The notes under the pieces are model-generated. The model had not been told where the DNA came from, ran no database searches, and saw only the letters and a program-made list of their open reading frames with translations. The position numbers and the translations under genes were made by a program. Of a stretch of 64,000 bases of DNA, positions 63,908-64,000 are shown one piece after another. This stretch comes from Ignavibacteria bacterium (GTDB taxonomy: Bacteria > Bacteroidota > Ignavibacteria > Kapaibacteriales > Kapaibacteriaceae). The DNA lies in assembly GCA_013204605.1 (NCBI GenBank), contig JABMNI010000060.1:1-64000 (forward strand). The letters run 5' to 3'. Numbering within the stretch: the first letter of the stretch is position 1; each line of letters starts with the position of its first letter.

Positions 63908-64000
63908 ACAGCCGAACACTTTCAGTGAAATGTTTGCTACAATTCCGAATTGTTGTTTCTATTTATCTGACGTGTGAACTAATGGACTTGTCATGATAGG

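Overview
The window looks like chromosomal DNA from a free-living member of the Bacteroidota/Ignavibacteriota/Kapaibacteriota (FCB) group. Pointers are several very large secreted proteins with type IX secretion (T9SS) C-terminal sorting domains and SBBP beta-propeller repeats, a GldL/GldM-like motor pair, promoter boxes of the TAnnTTTG kind, a b558-type succinate dehydrogenase and a SUF Fe-S operon. The mix (DUF7948-like plus SBBP proteins, choice-of-anchor repeats) suggests Kapabacteria or Ignavibacteria rather than classical Bacteroidia; this placement is inference. Coding density is high, and many neighbours overlap by 1-4 bp. No rRNA, tRNA, CRISPR array, transposase or prophage was recognised.

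Layout. 0.1-7.6 kb (minus): release factor 3 (prfC), then a 1.65-kaa T9SS cargo protein with its small outer-membrane barrel partner. 7.7-10 kb: GldL/GldM-like pair. 10-12.6 kb: mltG, a small barrel protein and an ABC ATPase. 12.7-16.1 kb: sdhCAB, convergent with pdxJ. 17-23.5 kb: two large SBBP/Ig T9SS proteins flanking a fasciclin lipoprotein broken by an in-frame TAA. 23.5-31.1 kb: a nine-gene SUF operon (sufB-C-D-S-E-T, a PaaE-like reductase, an Rrf2 regulator, sufA) behind a near-perfect IscR-type operator. 31.2-33.7 kb: superoxide dismutase, a LON-N protein and a SpoIIE/RsbU phosphatase. 34.2-47.6 kb: an eight-gene surface-protein cluster with internal repeats, ending in a barrel gene. 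47.7-49.8 kb: a TPR histidine kinase, also split by an in-frame TAA. 49.9-52.9 kb: nuoM-nuoN. 52.9-56.9 kb: another cargo plus barrel pair and a DUF1573 protein. 56.9-60.5 kb (minus): an FN3-like protein, an HExxH protease, a CcmA-like ATPase and an MltD-like transglycosylase. 60.6-63.9 kb: a Fer4_19-CDGSH protein, a HYC_CC_PP-type protein and a TonB-dependent receptor.

The most striking feature is not a gene. A non-palindromic octamer, AGCCCC(C/T)T, occurs 42 times by hand count, about once per 1.5 kb and roughly 15 times chance expectation. It is almost evenly split between strands, sits in all reading frames of conserved genes, and occurs once as an inverted pair forming a transcription terminator. 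This resembles a DNA-uptake sequence or another genome-wide DNA-level signal. Other notable points are two genes with a single in-frame TAA, short tandem repeats that straddle stop codons, recurrent cargo plus barrel gene pairs, and promoter boxes sitting right against start codons.
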